Of a stretch of 64,000 nt of DNA, positions 52,565 to 61,242 are shown one piece after another. Source of the stretch: Prochlorococcus marinus str. MIT 9201 (lineage in GTDB: Bacteria; Cyanobacteriota; Cyanobacteriia; PCC-6307; Cyanobiaceae). Positions within the stretch are counted from its first letter, which is position 1, and every line of letters begins with the position of its first letter. The stretch covers positions 24,909 through 88,908 of the forward strand of contig NZ_JNAL01000016.1 in the NCBI RefSeq assembly GCF_000759955.1, written 5' to 3'. The notes under the pieces are model-generated. The model made no database searches and was not told where the DNA came from. It saw only the letters and a program-made list of their open reading frames with translations. A program made the translations under genes and the position numbers.

Positions 52565-53434
52565 ATGATCGTTGAAAAGAATTATAAAATTGAAGAATAT
52601 AAATTTAAAAAAGGAAATTTAAATTTTGCTGTAGTTGGACATATTGAGTGGATAAATTTCTTAAGAGTTGATAAATTGCCGAAGCCAGGAATCATCTCTC
52701 ATTCTAAAAAGTCCATTGAATATCCTGCTGGTGGTGGTTCTATCATCGCGAAAAAACTTTCTGATTTAACTTTAAACCAAATTCATTTTTTTACTTCATT
52801 AGGTAATGATGATTATGGAGATAAGTGTTTCAAAGTTCTTTCAAATATGGGAATTAAGTTGCATGTAGCTTGGCGTGATAAACCAACTAGAAGAGGATTT
52901 AGTTTAATTGACTCTCAAGGGGAAAGAGCAATAACAGTTATTGGAGAAAGGTTGGCTCCAACACATAAAGACAAGTTAGAATGGAACATTTTAAAAAAAA
53001 TGGACGGAATTTTTATTACTGCATCTGATTCAGAGATTTTTAAAATGGCTAGATCAGCTTCAATACTCTGTACAACACCCAGAGTGGGATTAAATACGAT
53101 TAATAAATCAAATGTCCTTATAGATGGATTAATAGGCAGTAATCTTGATCCAGGGGAAGTTTTTTCTTTTTCTGATTTATCTTTAAAACCTAAATATACT
53201 TTTAAAACCGAGGGAGAGAAGGGAGGCATAATATTTCCAGGAGGAAGATATAAGGCTCTTAAAAACAAAAAATTAAAGGTTGATTCTTATGGATGTGGCG
53301 ATTCTTTTGCCGCTGGTATTCTTTATGGAATGGCATCTAAATGGGATATAGATAAAAGTTTAAATCTTGCTAAAGTAATGGGAAGAGAGGCAAGTGAATT
53401 TTTCGGCCCCTACGCAAATAATGATGAAAAATAA
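52565..53434 (+). CDS. PfkB-family carbohydrate kinase
   Basis: Ribokinase-like sugar or nucleoside kinase. Seen: 289 residues. The N-terminal glycine pair appears in YPAGGGSIIAKKLSDLTL, and SLGNDDYGDKC is the signature 1 region. The catalytic C-terminal motif is DSYGCGDSFAAGILYGMA, with the catalytic Asp in GCGDSF. The substrate is unknown. It starts at ATG 52565. Two small hypothetical genes follow at close spacing. Confidence 0.9.
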   Translation: MIVEKNYKIEEYKFKKGNLNFAVVGHIEWINFLRVDKLPKPGIISHSKKSIEYPAGGGSIIAKKLSDLTLNQIHFFTSLGNDDYGDKCFKVLSNMGIKLHVAWRDKPTRRGFSLIDSQGERAITVIGERLAPTHKDKLEWNILKKMDGIFITASDSEIFKMARSASILCTTPRVGLNTINKSNVLIDGLIGSNLDPGEVFSFSDLSLKPKYTFKTEGEKGGIIFPGGRYKALKNKKLKVDSYGCGDSFAAGILYGMASKWDIDKSLNLAKVMGREASEFFGPYANNDEK

Positions 53435-53450
53435 TTGAATTAACACTTAC

Positions 53451-53642
53451 ATGAGCAACTCAGATAATAAAAATAAAAATATTCTTGTAGAAAACATTAT
53501 TGTTTTCTTTCTATTTACTATTTTTTTAGTTTTTAAATCTTTGAAAACTTTATCTAGAATTTTTACTTATGGAATATTAAAAAAAGAAATTTTAACTACT
53601 AAAAGTAACTTAGGTGTAGATATTAAAATAAAAATCAAATAG
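53451..53642 (+). CDS. small membrane protein of unknown function
   Basis: Seen: 63 residues, starting at ATG 53451, with one hydrophobic segment near 15-27 (IIVFFLFTIFLVF) and a basic tail (IKIKIK). It lies 16 bases after the PfkB kinase and three bases before the next small gene. Such spacing supports it as a real cotranscribed gene. No family is recognised. Confidence 0.5.
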   Translation: MSNSDNKNKNILVENIIVFFLFTIFLVFKSLKTLSRIFTYGILKKEILTTKSNLGVDIKIKIK

Positions 53643-53645
53643 GAA

Positions 53646-53999
53646 ATGATTATTTTTTTTGTTTTTCTAATTTTAGGAGTTATTTTTTTTGTCTACAAAA
53701 AAAATAAATCTAAAAAACCAAAGAATTTTAAATTAGATAAATTTAAAAATAAGCTGCAGAGCACCCAAACAAATATTGAAAGAATTTTTTTAAGAGAGGA
53801 AGAAAAAACTTTTTCAGACCCTAATATAAATATTTATATTAGAAATTATGATAACGAAGATAATATTAATAGAAAATCTAATATTCACAGAGCAAGACTT
53901 TCAAAATTTAAGAAATCAAAATTAAATGGTGAAATGATTTTTCAAGATGAAGAACAAAGGATTTATAAATTTAATAATGGAAAAAAAGTTTATTTATAA
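53646..53999 (+). CDS. small membrane-anchored hypothetical protein
   Basis: Seen: 117 residues. One hydrophobic segment lies at 2-17 (IIFFVFLILGVIFFVY), then a strongly basic stretch, then a polar soluble part with charged residues and a C-terminal GEMIFQDEEQRIYKFNNGK. The topology suggests an N-terminal anchor with a cytoplasmic domain. It ends nine bases before the convergent pentapeptide-repeat gene. No family is recognised. Confidence 0.6.
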   Translation: MIIFFVFLILGVIFFVYKKNKSKKPKNFKLDKFKNKLQSTQTNIERIFLREEEKTFSDPNINIYIRNYDNEDNINRKSNIHRARLSKFKKSKLNGEMIFQDEEQRIYKFNNGKKVYL

Positions 54000-54007
54000 T
54001 TTTAATT

Positions 54008-54526
54008 CTAACTACATTCAAGACTTTCTCTTGTTGAAACGCCTGTTGTTGGATTGATTCCATCCGCGATTTCACAAAGATTTCTTTGATCTTCGCTGTC
54101 AAGAATAGCGTAAGAAAAATCTGCTCCTTCTATTTGAGCTCCTGCAAAACTGCTTCCTGATGCGATCATATTTATTAGAACAGCATTTCTAAGATCTGTT
54201 TTTTGGAAATTAACTCGATCAGAAAGAGTATCGGTCAGGTCGATTCCGTTTAAATTAGAACCTTTTAAATCAGATAGGGTTAAGGTCGTCCCATGTAAAT
54301 CAACGTCACTAAAATCTGCGTCTCTCGCAACTGCTCCAGCTATAGAAGACAAATGAAGATCCTCTCCATGGAAATCAAATCCTGTAATATTAGATCTTAC
54401 ATAACTTGGAACTTCATCTCCCTCGCCCTTAACAGCTACATTTGCCCCAGCAAAAACTGGAGAGGATAAAACTAAGAAAGAAAAAGTAATGCATAAAAAA
54501 TATTTTAAAAACTTAAAAAATTTCAT
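54008..54526 (-). CDS. exported pentapeptide-repeat protein
   Basis: Seen: 172 residues. A clear signal peptide (hydrophobic 8-22, cleavage near PVFAGA) precedes about a dozen A(D/N)LXX-type repeats across 55-145, for example [11 protein letters not shown] and [11 protein letters not shown]. This predicts a right-handed quadrilateral beta-helix, probably in the thylakoid lumen or periplasm. A C-terminal pair of Cys residues (NLCEIAD and ESLECS) may form a disulfide. The function of lumenal pentapeptide proteins is not established. Confidence 0.85.
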   Translation of the reverse strand: MKFFKFLKYFLCITFSFLVLSSPVFAGANVAVKGEGDEVPSYVRSNITGFDFHGEDLHLSSIAGAVARDADFSDVDLHGTTLTLSDLKGSNLNGIDLTDTLSDRVNFQKTDLRNAVLINMIASGSSFAGAQIEGADFSYAILDSEDQRNLCEIADGINPTTGVSTRESLECS

Positions 54527-54609
54527 ACTAGAGAATTCGAATATTATTATTTTATAACAATTAGATAATTTTTAAAATTGATATATAATTTTGGAATACC
54601 TTTTTAAGA

Positions 54610-55131
54610 TTATTTAACACTATAAATTTTAAACCTAGGTTCTAAATTTGTTATGCAATCTAGAAGTTTTTTATTATCTTTGCTATTCGTTACCTTGAAT
54701 TCAGATTCAACAGAACCTCCTTCATCTCTAATAGCTTGATTTAAAACTATGGAACCGTTTTCGTCAGATACTGACCTATGAAATGTTCCTCTAGGTATCT
54801 TTAGAATATATCCGCAAGATTCTAATCTAACTTTATAAAAAGGATAATCCCATCCAAAATTTACGAGAAAAAATGTTCTCCCCCCAGAGATAGCTAATAG
54901 ATTATCTTCTTGATTGTGATGTATGTAAAATTGCCAATTATTAAATTCTTCTTCATTTGGCGGGCTAATTGCAGGACCACTGTGAATAACTAGATCTCTG
55001 AAATTTGATTCATTAATACTAATATCAAAAAATCTGACATCTTTTGTATCGCGAAATTTTTCATAGCTTATCAATTCAAACATTTTTGATTTGTTTGATT
55101 TAATAACTGAAATTTCTAAACTTGAGTTCAA
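54610..55131 (-). CDS. cupin-like conserved hypothetical protein
   Basis: Seen: 173 residues, strand-rich. The centre reads NWQFYIHHNQEDNLLAISGG and then RTFFLVNFGW, and later ILKIPRGTFHRSVS, which looks like the two motifs of a cupin/RmlC-like barrel. His residues in HHNQED and FHRSVS could bind a metal. No signal peptide is seen. It is in the same direction as the ATP-grasp operon but 125 bases downstream of it. I cannot assign a reaction. Confidence 0.68.
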   Translation of the reverse strand: MNSSLEISVIKSNKSKMFELISYEKFRDTKDVRFFDISINESNFRDLVIHSGPAISPPNEEEFNNWQFYIHHNQEDNLLAISGGRTFFLVNFGWDYPFYKVRLESCGYILKIPRGTFHRSVSDENGSIVLNQAIRDEGGSVESEFKVTNSKDNKKLLDCITNLEPRFKIYSVK

Positions 55132-55256
55132 TTTTCTTTAAAGATTAAACAAATGAAAACAGATATATTTCTCAAAGAACGTATCAATTAACACTAAAAA
55201 AGAAAGATATTTTGATTAATTTTTTTAATTATCTTAAATGGTAATGAATTAAGTGT

Positions 55257-56114
55257 TTATTTAATTTCAAGAGGTTTGATTTCCCAGGATAAAGTATTTT
55301 CTAGATTATTTTTTCCTATAAAGTTTCCTGTAATTACCGAAGTTAAATTAGATTTAGAAGATGATACCAATGTTAAATATCTTTCGTCAATTAATCCTTT
55401 TCCGCTTGGATCGAAACCTCTCCAACCTGCTCCTGGGATATATAACTCAGCCCAAGCATGTAAATCCAACTCAGAAGGCAACGGGTCTTCAAAATGATAA
55501 CCACTTACAAACCTACTAGGGATACCAATAGACCTACAAGCTTCAACCATCAGCATTGCTAAATCTCTGCATGAACCTATACGTTCTCTAAGTGTTCTAC
55601 TAGCGGGCCATGCTGGACCTGTATGTCTTTTAGTATATTTAACTCGATCTTGAATTATCTCTATTAGTTGGTAGGTAAATGATAGTGCGTTATTAATGCT
55701 TCCTGCTAAAGCTTCTTGGGCAAGTTCTACGGCAGAGGGATCGTGTTGCCCATTAGGCATCCAACCTTCTAATGCTCCCTGTAAATCTCTGTTAATAATG
55801 CTTCTGCAAAAAGGTAATGTTAAATCTCTATTTTTAACCCCATCTATAATGTTTGGATGTTGTATAGTTTCAACTTCGCTAATTGATTCAATAATTAAAT
55901 TATCTGTTAATCCATTGAATCTGATTCTATTAATCTCTTCTCCGCTGGCAGCAAGTAATGGATAAATAATTTCTGGTTGTGGAGTTATTTTTAATTCAAA
56001 ATTCTTTAGCTTTTGGAATCCATTTGACCTTGGCTTTATACATAATCTATGTTCGCCTAATTGAACAGGCTCTTCGTATTTATATTCAAGTTTGTGAACG
56101 TATTTAATTCTCAT
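55257..56114 (-). CDS. transglutaminase-like protein of the ATP-grasp/alpha-E operon
   Basis: Papain-like fold peptidase or amidase. Seen: 285 residues. An N-terminal beta-rich domain (about 1-90, YVHKLEYKYEEPVQLGEHRL) precedes the transglutaminase core. Its triad is Cys182 in RIGSCRDLAMLM, His219 in DLHAWAEL and the Asp in GWRGFDPS. It starts 11 bases after the alpha-E gene. In this conserved trio it is predicted to cut or remodel the amide product of the ATP-grasp enzyme; the natural substrate is unknown. Confidence 0.92.
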   Translation of the reverse strand: MRIKYVHKLEYKYEEPVQLGEHRLCIKPRSNGFQKLKNFELKITPQPEIIYPLLAASGEEINRIRFNGLTDNLIIESISEVETIQHPNIIDGVKNRDLTLPFCRSIINRDLQGALEGWMPNGQHDPSAVELAQEALAGSINNALSFTYQLIEIIQDRVKYTKRHTGPAWPASRTLRERIGSCRDLAMLMVEACRSIGIPSRFVSGYHFEDPLPSELDLHAWAELYIPGAGWRGFDPSGKGLIDERYLTLVSSSKSNLTSVITGNFIGKNNLENTLSWEIKPLEIK

Positions 56115-56125
56115 TAATAAACTTT

Positions 56126-57067
56126 CTAATTAATAAAATATTTTTCTTGAATAAGATCATTTAATTTATTCAAATCCATTTGCAAGGAATCTATTGCTTC
56201 ATGTAAACCATGATTGATTATATCTTCAATTCTGATATAACTCCACTTTGCCTGAAGTAAACCTCTCATGCATTCTAATTCTGAAGGGTTTTCAGTAGAT
56301 GGAGTGGTATCTATCGTTTTAAGTGTATTACTTATTCCATCAAGACAGTATCTTACTGATCTCGGAAAAATTGGATCAAGTAAAAGAAATCTCGCGACTG
56401 AATTAGGCTTTATAGAATTTTGTACTGCTTTCCTAAACATTTGATAGGCTCCAGCTGAACGTAGAAGAGCAATCCATTGCAGCTCATCAAGAACTCCTCC
56501 AAGTTCATCTAAACTAGGTAGAAGTAAATAATATTTAACATCTAAAATTCTTGATGTTTTGTCCGCTCTCTCAATTAATCTTCCAAGAATGCTGAATCTC
56601 CAGGCAAGGTCTTTGCTTAGAGTCGCATCTGTAATTCCATAAAATAACTGACATTCCCTCCTAATTTCACTCAATTGTTCTTGTCTTGGTTTATTCCATA
56701 TTGCTTCTCCTTCTTGCATATTCCAATATAAGATATTAATTTGTTCCCACATTTCTGTGGTCATGACGTCTCTGATTTGTCTTGCATTTTCTCTCGCCAT
56801 TTGAATGCAAGAAATAATGCTGTTTGGATTTAAACGATCTCTTATTAAAAAATTAATAACATCATCAGGTTGTTTCTCTGGGAATCTTTTATCAAAAGAT
56901 TCTCTATCACTTGAAGCATCAATTAACGGGAGCCAAGGTTCTGCACTTCCAGGTGGGCAATCTAATGACATTGCTTCACTTACTTCCACGAAACGAGATA
57001 TGTTTTCCGCACGTTCTAAATAACGATTTATCCAATAAAGAGATTCTGCTACACGACTTAAAAGCAT
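56126..57067 (-). CDS. alpha-E domain protein (DUF403)
   Basis: All-helical protein, nearly always encoded beside a circularly permuted ATP-grasp enzyme. Seen: 313 residues. MLLSRVAESLYWINRYLERA is the family's typical N-terminus, with NARQIRDVMTTEMWEQIN in the middle and RFSILGRLIERADKTSRIL later, which repeats the N-terminal pattern. It starts one base after the ATP-grasp stop, so translation is coupled. Its biochemical role is unknown; a scaffold or substrate-handling role is proposed for the family. Confidence 0.94.
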   Translation of the reverse strand: MLLSRVAESLYWINRYLERAENISRFVEVSEAMSLDCPPGSAEPWLPLIDASSDRESFDKRFPEKQPDDVINFLIRDRLNPNSIISCIQMARENARQIRDVMTTEMWEQINILYWNMQEGEAIWNKPRQEQLSEIRRECQLFYGITDATLSKDLAWRFSILGRLIERADKTSRILDVKYYLLLPSLDELGGVLDELQWIALLRSAGAYQMFRKAVQNSIKPNSVARFLLLDPIFPRSVRYCLDGISNTLKTIDTTPSTENPSELECMRGLLQAKWSYIRIEDIINHGLHEAIDSLQMDLNKLNDLIQEKYFIN

Positions 57068-57068
57068 T

Positions 57069-58514
57069 TTATTTACCTACAACCCATGTGTCTTTGCAAC
57101 CTCCACCCTGAGAAGAATTGACGACTAATGATCCTTTTTTTAATGCTACCCTCGTAAGGCCGCCTGGGCTAACCCATGAATCTTTTCCTCTCAATATATA
57201 GGGTCTTAAATCAACATGACATGGATATAGTTCTCCATCACATAACGATGGCACAGTAGATAATTCTAATGTAGGTTGTGCTATGAAATTTCTAGGATTA
57301 TTTTTAATTTTTTTAGCGAATTCTTCTATTTCACTTGTCGTTGAGTGAGGGCCAATTAACATTCCATAACCTCCAGCTTCGGCGACAGACTTAACAACAA
57401 GCTTTGATAAATTTTCTAGAACATATTCTCGGTCCTTTTTGTAATGACAAATATACGTTTCTACATTTTTAATAATAATTTCTTCATCAAGATAATATTT
57501 AATCATTTTTGGAACAAAAGAATAAATCATTTTGTCATCTGCTATTCCAGTTCCAGGTGCATTTGCTAAAGCAACATGACCTGCTTTAAAAACATCAAGT
57601 AATCCGCTAACACCAAGGCAGGAATCTTTTCTGAAATTAAGAGGATCTAAAAAATTATCATCAATTCGTCTGTAAATGACATCTACTCTTTTTAATCCAG
57701 AGGTAGTTTTTAAATATACATAATCATCATTACAAACTAAGTCATGACCCTGAACTAGTTGGATGCCCATTTCTTGAGCTAAATAACTATGTTCAAAATA
57801 AGCACTATTAAAAATTCCTGGAGTTAGGAGAACTATCTTGGGAGTATCTGTCCAAACAGCAAGTTCTTGAAGTGTTTTTAGAAGATATGATGGATATTCA
57901 TCAATTGGTTTTACTATTCTTCCAGAGAAAAGATTTGGAAAAATATTTTTCATAACTAATCTATTTTCTAAAAAATAAGCAACCCCAGAAGGGCACCTTA
58001 AATTGTCTTCTAAAACATGCCAATCTCCTTTCCTGTCCCTTATTAAATCTAGTCCTGAAATTTGACACCATTTATTTAGTGGAGGTTTAAAACCAATCAT
58101 CTGAGGTCTCCAACCTTCTGAACTCTCTATTAATTCTCTTGGAATTATTCCATCATTAATTATTTTTTGAGAATTATAAATATCATTTAGGAATAAATCA
58201 ATTGCCTCAAGCCTTTGTTTTAGTCCTTTTTCTAACGTTACCCAATCATCTTTACTAATTATTCTAGGAAGTGGATCGAAAGGTAATATTCTTTCAGTAC
58301 CTTTTAAACCGGTATCGTTTAATCTAAAAGTTGCACCATGTCTTAGTAATAATTTTTTTGCGGCAGAATGATTCCTGTTTAATTCTTCAAGACCCATATT
58401 ATCTAATGAGGAAAGAAGTGGAATCAATATTTCTCTAGCAGAGTTAACATTATCCTTAAAGTATTCATCAAAACTATTCTTAGGCTGATAACTTGAAAAC
58501 ATATATTTCATCAT
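57069..58514 (-). CDS. circularly permuted ATP-grasp type 2 protein (DUF404/407)
   Basis: Predicted ATP-dependent carboxylate-amine ligase that forms peptide-like bonds. Seen: 481 residues, standard length. Typical blocks are RHGATFRLNDTG and RILPFDPLPRII, then ISGLDLIRDRKGDWHVLEDN with LRCPSGVAYFLENR. NAPGTGIADDKMIYSFVPKM and GGYGMLIGPHSTT follow. It is the first gene of a leftward operon with the alpha-E and transglutaminase genes. The product is not known for any cyanobacterium to my knowledge. Confidence 0.94.
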   Translation of the reverse strand: MMKYMFSSYQPKNSFDEYFKDNVNSAREILIPLLSSLDNMGLEELNRNHSAAKKLLLRHGATFRLNDTGLKGTERILPFDPLPRIISKDDWVTLEKGLKQRLEAIDLFLNDIYNSQKIINDGIIPRELIESSEGWRPQMIGFKPPLNKWCQISGLDLIRDRKGDWHVLEDNLRCPSGVAYFLENRLVMKNIFPNLFSGRIVKPIDEYPSYLLKTLQELAVWTDTPKIVLLTPGIFNSAYFEHSYLAQEMGIQLVQGHDLVCNDDYVYLKTTSGLKRVDVIYRRIDDNFLDPLNFRKDSCLGVSGLLDVFKAGHVALANAPGTGIADDKMIYSFVPKMIKYYLDEEIIIKNVETYICHYKKDREYVLENLSKLVVKSVAEAGGYGMLIGPHSTTSEIEEFAKKIKNNPRNFIAQPTLELSTVPSLCDGELYPCHVDLRPYILRGKDSWVSPGGLTRVALKKGSLVVNSSQGGGCKDTWVVGK

Positions 58515-58639
58515 TTAGTAATTTTTACTTTAGCTTTATATCTTTATTCGTATTTATGGCTACCAAAAATAATATCTCTTGACTCGATCTATATCATTAT
58601 TTTGATCATTGAAGTATATTTCTAAAAAATCTAAAAAGT

Positions 58640-58876
58640 ATGAGTTCTAGTAATTGGCAATTTGTTTTTTTTAGATATTTCGCAAGCTTTCTTTTTATCC
58701 TCTCTCACAGTTTGCTGGTTCTTGATCATCTCCCAGTAGGGGCTGCACTTCACGGACTGGGGGAAGTTTTTATTGCGCCTTGGGCTTTTAGGGAAAGAGC
58801 ATGGGATCTTGTTGTTATTGCAGTTTTGTTTTTTTTCTTCGATATTTGGGGACTTATAAACACACCTTGGAATTAA
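58640..58876 (+). CDS. small conserved membrane protein
   Basis: Seen: 78 residues, ATG 58640. Two hydrophobic segments lie near 9-27 (FFRYFASFLFILSHSLLVL) and 57-73 (LVVIAVLFFFFDIWGLI), separated by a loop with HLPVGAALHGLGEVF and an Arg/Glu pair. Aromatic and His content in the helices is notable. It is divergent from the ATP-grasp operon by 125 bases. I do not recognise the family. Confidence 0.68.
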   Translation: MSSSNWQFVFFRYFASFLFILSHSLLVLDHLPVGAALHGLGEVFIAPWAFRERAWDLVVIAVLFFFFDIWGLINTPWN

Positions 58877-58917
58877 CTGATATTATTTATTTACTAATTC
58901 TGGAAATGATATTAAAA

Positions 58918-59139
58918 ATGAAGTCTAATTTTTATCAAATTTATAAAGTAATTTTTATTTTAGTTCTTACTAATATTTCCAATTTATATGCACATAATTT
59001 ATTTAACGGTGGTTGTAAGACACATTGTGAACAAAAAGGAAATGAAAAAAATAACGAAAACAAATTAAATAATGTTTATGATCAAATTGATATTGAGAAT
59101 GAAAACTCTTGTTTAAATAAATTTATCTGTAGAGGTTGA
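58918..59139 (+). CDS. small secreted cysteine-containing protein
   Basis: Seen: 73 residues. A signal peptide-like N-terminus (hydrophobic 9-20) is followed by a probable cleavage near LYAHN. The mature part has FNGGCKTHCEQK (a CX3C pair with His), an Asn/Lys/Glu-rich linker and a C-terminal Cys pair in SCLNKFICRG. I chose ATG 58918; ATG 58906 in the same frame would add four residues. A periplasmic location with disulfide or metal binding is inferred. No family is recognised. Confidence 0.55.
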   Translation: MKSNFYQIYKVIFILVLTNISNLYAHNLFNGGCKTHCEQKGNEKNNENKLNNVYDQIDIENENSCLNKFICRG

Positions 59140-59162
59140 ACACTCGAGATTTTAAAGTTGTT

Positions 59163-59438
59163 TTATGAAATTGTTTCTTTGATATTTATTATTAAAGTAC
59201 TGTTTGCTTGATAATTTTTATTAGGAGGATTTATTTGATTTTTAATTAAAAAAATAAAAGTATATATTAACGGTAGAAGTAATGATGACGCAGCAACTAA
59301 AGCAATTATTTGGTTTAACCTAATAAATGGTTTTTTTATAAGATCTTCTCCACATAAGCCACAAATATAAGTACCTTTTGAGGATTGTTTTTGAAATTGA
59401 TATTTAGGATTGCAATATGGGCAATAATATTTATCCAT
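59163..59438 (-). CDS. small zinc-ribbon membrane protein
   Basis: Seen: 91 residues. The N-terminal CPYC and CGLC pairs, 23 residues apart from first Cys to first Cys, form a probable zinc ribbon. A hydrophobic segment follows near 44-66 (IIALVAASSLLLPLIYTFIF), then a polar tail. It starts at ATG 59438 and converges on the small secreted protein gene. The function is unknown; such proteins may be membrane-tethered nucleic-acid- or protein-binding factors. Confidence 0.65.
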   Translation of the reverse strand: MDKYYCPYCNPKYQFQKQSSKGTYICGLCGEDLIKKPFIRLNQIIALVAASSLLLPLIYTFIFLIKNQINPPNKNYQANSTLIINIKETIS

Positions 59439-59497
59439 CTTAAAATTTTATTGTTTTAATCATTATCTATAAAAATAGAAGAACGTCATCTTTTAAA

Positions 59498-59525
59498 AAA
59501 AGAGGGCTTGAATAAGCCCTCTTTT
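59498..59525. terminator. strong hairpin terminator, possibly bidirectional
   Basis: Perfect 12-bp inverted repeat AAAAGAGGGCTT / AAGCCCTCTTTT with a GAAT loop, ending in T-runs on both strands. It lies 60 bases upstream of the leftward zinc-ribbon gene, so it does not end that gene. It more likely terminates leftward transcription entering from the 59.5-60 kb gap, or an unannotated short rightward RNA. Confidence 0.8.
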
Positions 59526-59992
59526 ATCTCTTACTTATTTTTACTGAAGTTAATAACGCACCTAAATCATGGATCCTTGTTACTAACTTCTATTAAGCTA
59601 ATGCTCACCAAAATTAACTAATTGTCTTTAACTGGGGCAAAAACTCTAGAATTAAGCTTGTTTCTTAAAGGGCACCTAAACGATGCAGAAGAAGGAAGCT
59701 TAGACATTAATAAAAAATAATTGGAGCAGTTAATTAAATTAGTTCGGTTTATTCCGAAATTTCAGGCAGGCTATCGATCATTTTGAAAGACCTCCTAGAA
59801 CTCAACAATATAAAATTAGGAAAATATTTCTCTAAAGACAATCCGTTATTATACGCATTGCTTTTTGATTAAAAATGTCCGAGAGTAGTAATTAATCGCT
59901 TTTTTTTGGGAGGATATTTTTAGTAAATTTTGCTTATTTCTTTTGATATTTAGTTCGACTATCTTAATTTTAAATAATTGAGGAAATCCTTT
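59526..59992. other. 467-base gap without a confident gene
   Basis: This is the only stretch over 300 bases without a clear gene. One + frame holds a 32-codon reading frame with TTG start at 59622 (containing GHLNDAEEGSLDINKK) directly followed, after a TAA, by a further 21 protein-like codons in the same frame. Each frame is too short to call. A short hairpin TTCGG-TTTATT-CCGAA lies near 59744-59759. It may contain a small RNA or a decayed gene. Confidence 0.4.
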
Positions 59993-60148
59993 ATGAATCA
60001 TCCGAAAGAAGTAATTAAAAAAGATAAATCTAATCCTATAGATGAATATTTTCAATGTCTCTCATATTGCGATATTCACCCAAAAGGAATAGATAATGAC
60101 TGTGAGGTCATATGTATGGAGAGACATTTAAAAGCTAACTATTGGTAA
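59993..60148 (+). CDS. 51-residue protein with twin CX3C motif
   Basis: Seen: ATG 59993 with a good AGGAAA ribosome site about ten bases upstream, 51 codons, and stop TAA at 60146-60148. The sequence contains QCLSYCDIHP and DCEVICMERH, giving CX3C-X10-CX3C, a pattern that can form a helical hairpin with two disulfides or a metal site. It converges on the WD40 gene with 20 bases between stops. No signal peptide is seen. Function is unknown; a similar small protein seems to occur in other picocyanobacteria. Confidence 0.65.
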   Translation: MNHPKEVIKKDKSNPIDEYFQCLSYCDIHPKGIDNDCEVICMERHLKANYW

Positions 60149-60168
60149 TTTTATAAATTTCTACTTTT

Positions 60169-61242
60169 TCACTTAAATCCTTTTGAGAAAAGGTTAGTAC
60201 GAACTTTAAATTTCCATACATTTACAACACCTTTTGCATTGACTGCTGCAAGTGCACAATCATCAGGTTTCCAAGATATAGCCCCTACTAAATCTCCCGC
60301 GAATGCAGCCCCAACGGGATCTCCATTGCCGTCATCTTTAAGAAAACTTGCGACAACAGAACCATCCCTAGATCCTGAGGCTACAAGCATACCTTTATTT
60401 GAAAAGGCTAGGCTCGAAATAGGTTCTGTATGGTGACATAGCTCTCCTGGCATAGTGCCCTCGGGACCATTGCCTATAAAGCTCCATACTGTGATTCTTT
60501 CACTGCCACTAGTCGCTAATAATTTTCCACTATCATCAAACGAAAGGTGACTTGGTTTCCCAGGGTATCCAGTCATTTCAGCATCCATTCCTGTTGATCT
60601 TCTCCAAAAATGAACTGAATTGTCTTGACTCCCACAGGCGACTATATCTCCATCAGGGCTTAATTCCATAGAGACCAATGATCCTTGCCACTCTAGTTTT
60701 TGATTCGTTTTATTATTAACTATGTCAAAGAATGTCACTCTGCCATAGCATGCAGTTGCAAGCTCATTTTTATTTGACCATGTTATTGCACTTACTGTGC
60801 TTGGATGATCTTCTGAGATCCATTTATCTTCTCCAATTTCATTAAAAACATATACTTTTTTTGAGGAAGCTATCGCTAGAAATAAACCGTCATTAGACCA
60901 CTTGAGGTGTTCTACCCAACTCTTGCCAAGATTAAGAGTTTTAATTACTTTACCTTCATGGCAATTACAAATTTGAACTTTTCCATCCTGACCTGATGTT
61001 GCAAAAATTTCACCCTCTGGATGAATGGCCATTGCTAATAAACCACCAGAATGTATATTTTCTTTTTTCCAAATAATCTTTCCAGTATCTCCTTCGAATG
61101 CAAAAAGACCTCCTGCAACGTCACCAACAATAAATTGTTTACCTTTAAGAGCCCAACCACATGCTATGGCGTAATCGTTTACTTCAGCTGTCCATCCCTC
61201 GTGGAACATGCCTCTTGGGCTAAATGGTTCTATATCAGGCAT
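60169..61242 (-). CDS. WD40-repeat protein linked to the CobW-like GTPase
   Basis: Seven-bladed propeller scaffold. Seen: 357 residues. Repeats with GH/WD-like ends occur along the whole length, for example LAMAIHPEGEIFATSGQDG, LSPDGDIVACGSQDNSVHFW and FSNKGMLVASGSRDGSV. There is no signal peptide, so it is cytoplasmic. The ATG at 61242 lies inside the end of the GTPase gene (13-base overlap), implying coupled translation. In this cluster it may present a client protein for metal insertion, but that is inference. Confidence 0.9.
   Translation of the reverse strand: MPDIEPFSPRGMFHEGWTAEVNDYAIACGWALKGKQFIVGDVAGGLFAFEGDTGKIIWKKENIHSGGLLAMAIHPEGEIFATSGQDGKVQICNCHEGKVIKTLNLGKSWVEHLKWSNDGLFLAIASSKKVYVFNEIGEDKWISEDHPSTVSAITWSNKNELATACYGRVTFFDIVNNKTNQKLEWQGSLVSMELSPDGDIVACGSQDNSVHFWRRSTGMDAEMTGYPGKPSHLSFDDSGKLLATSGSERITVWSFIGNGPEGTMPGELCHHTEPISSLAFSNKGMLVASGSRDGSVVASFLKDDGNGDPVGAAFAGDLVGAISWKPDDCALAAVNAKGVVNVWKFKVRTNLFSKGFK

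Noticed and set aside
59849..60055. 68-codon minus-strand open frame in the gap near 60 kb
   Set aside because: It overlaps the + strand twin CX3C gene, which has a better ribosome site and protein pattern; the minus frame is poly-Ile/Lys/Phe as expected from AT-rich DNA.
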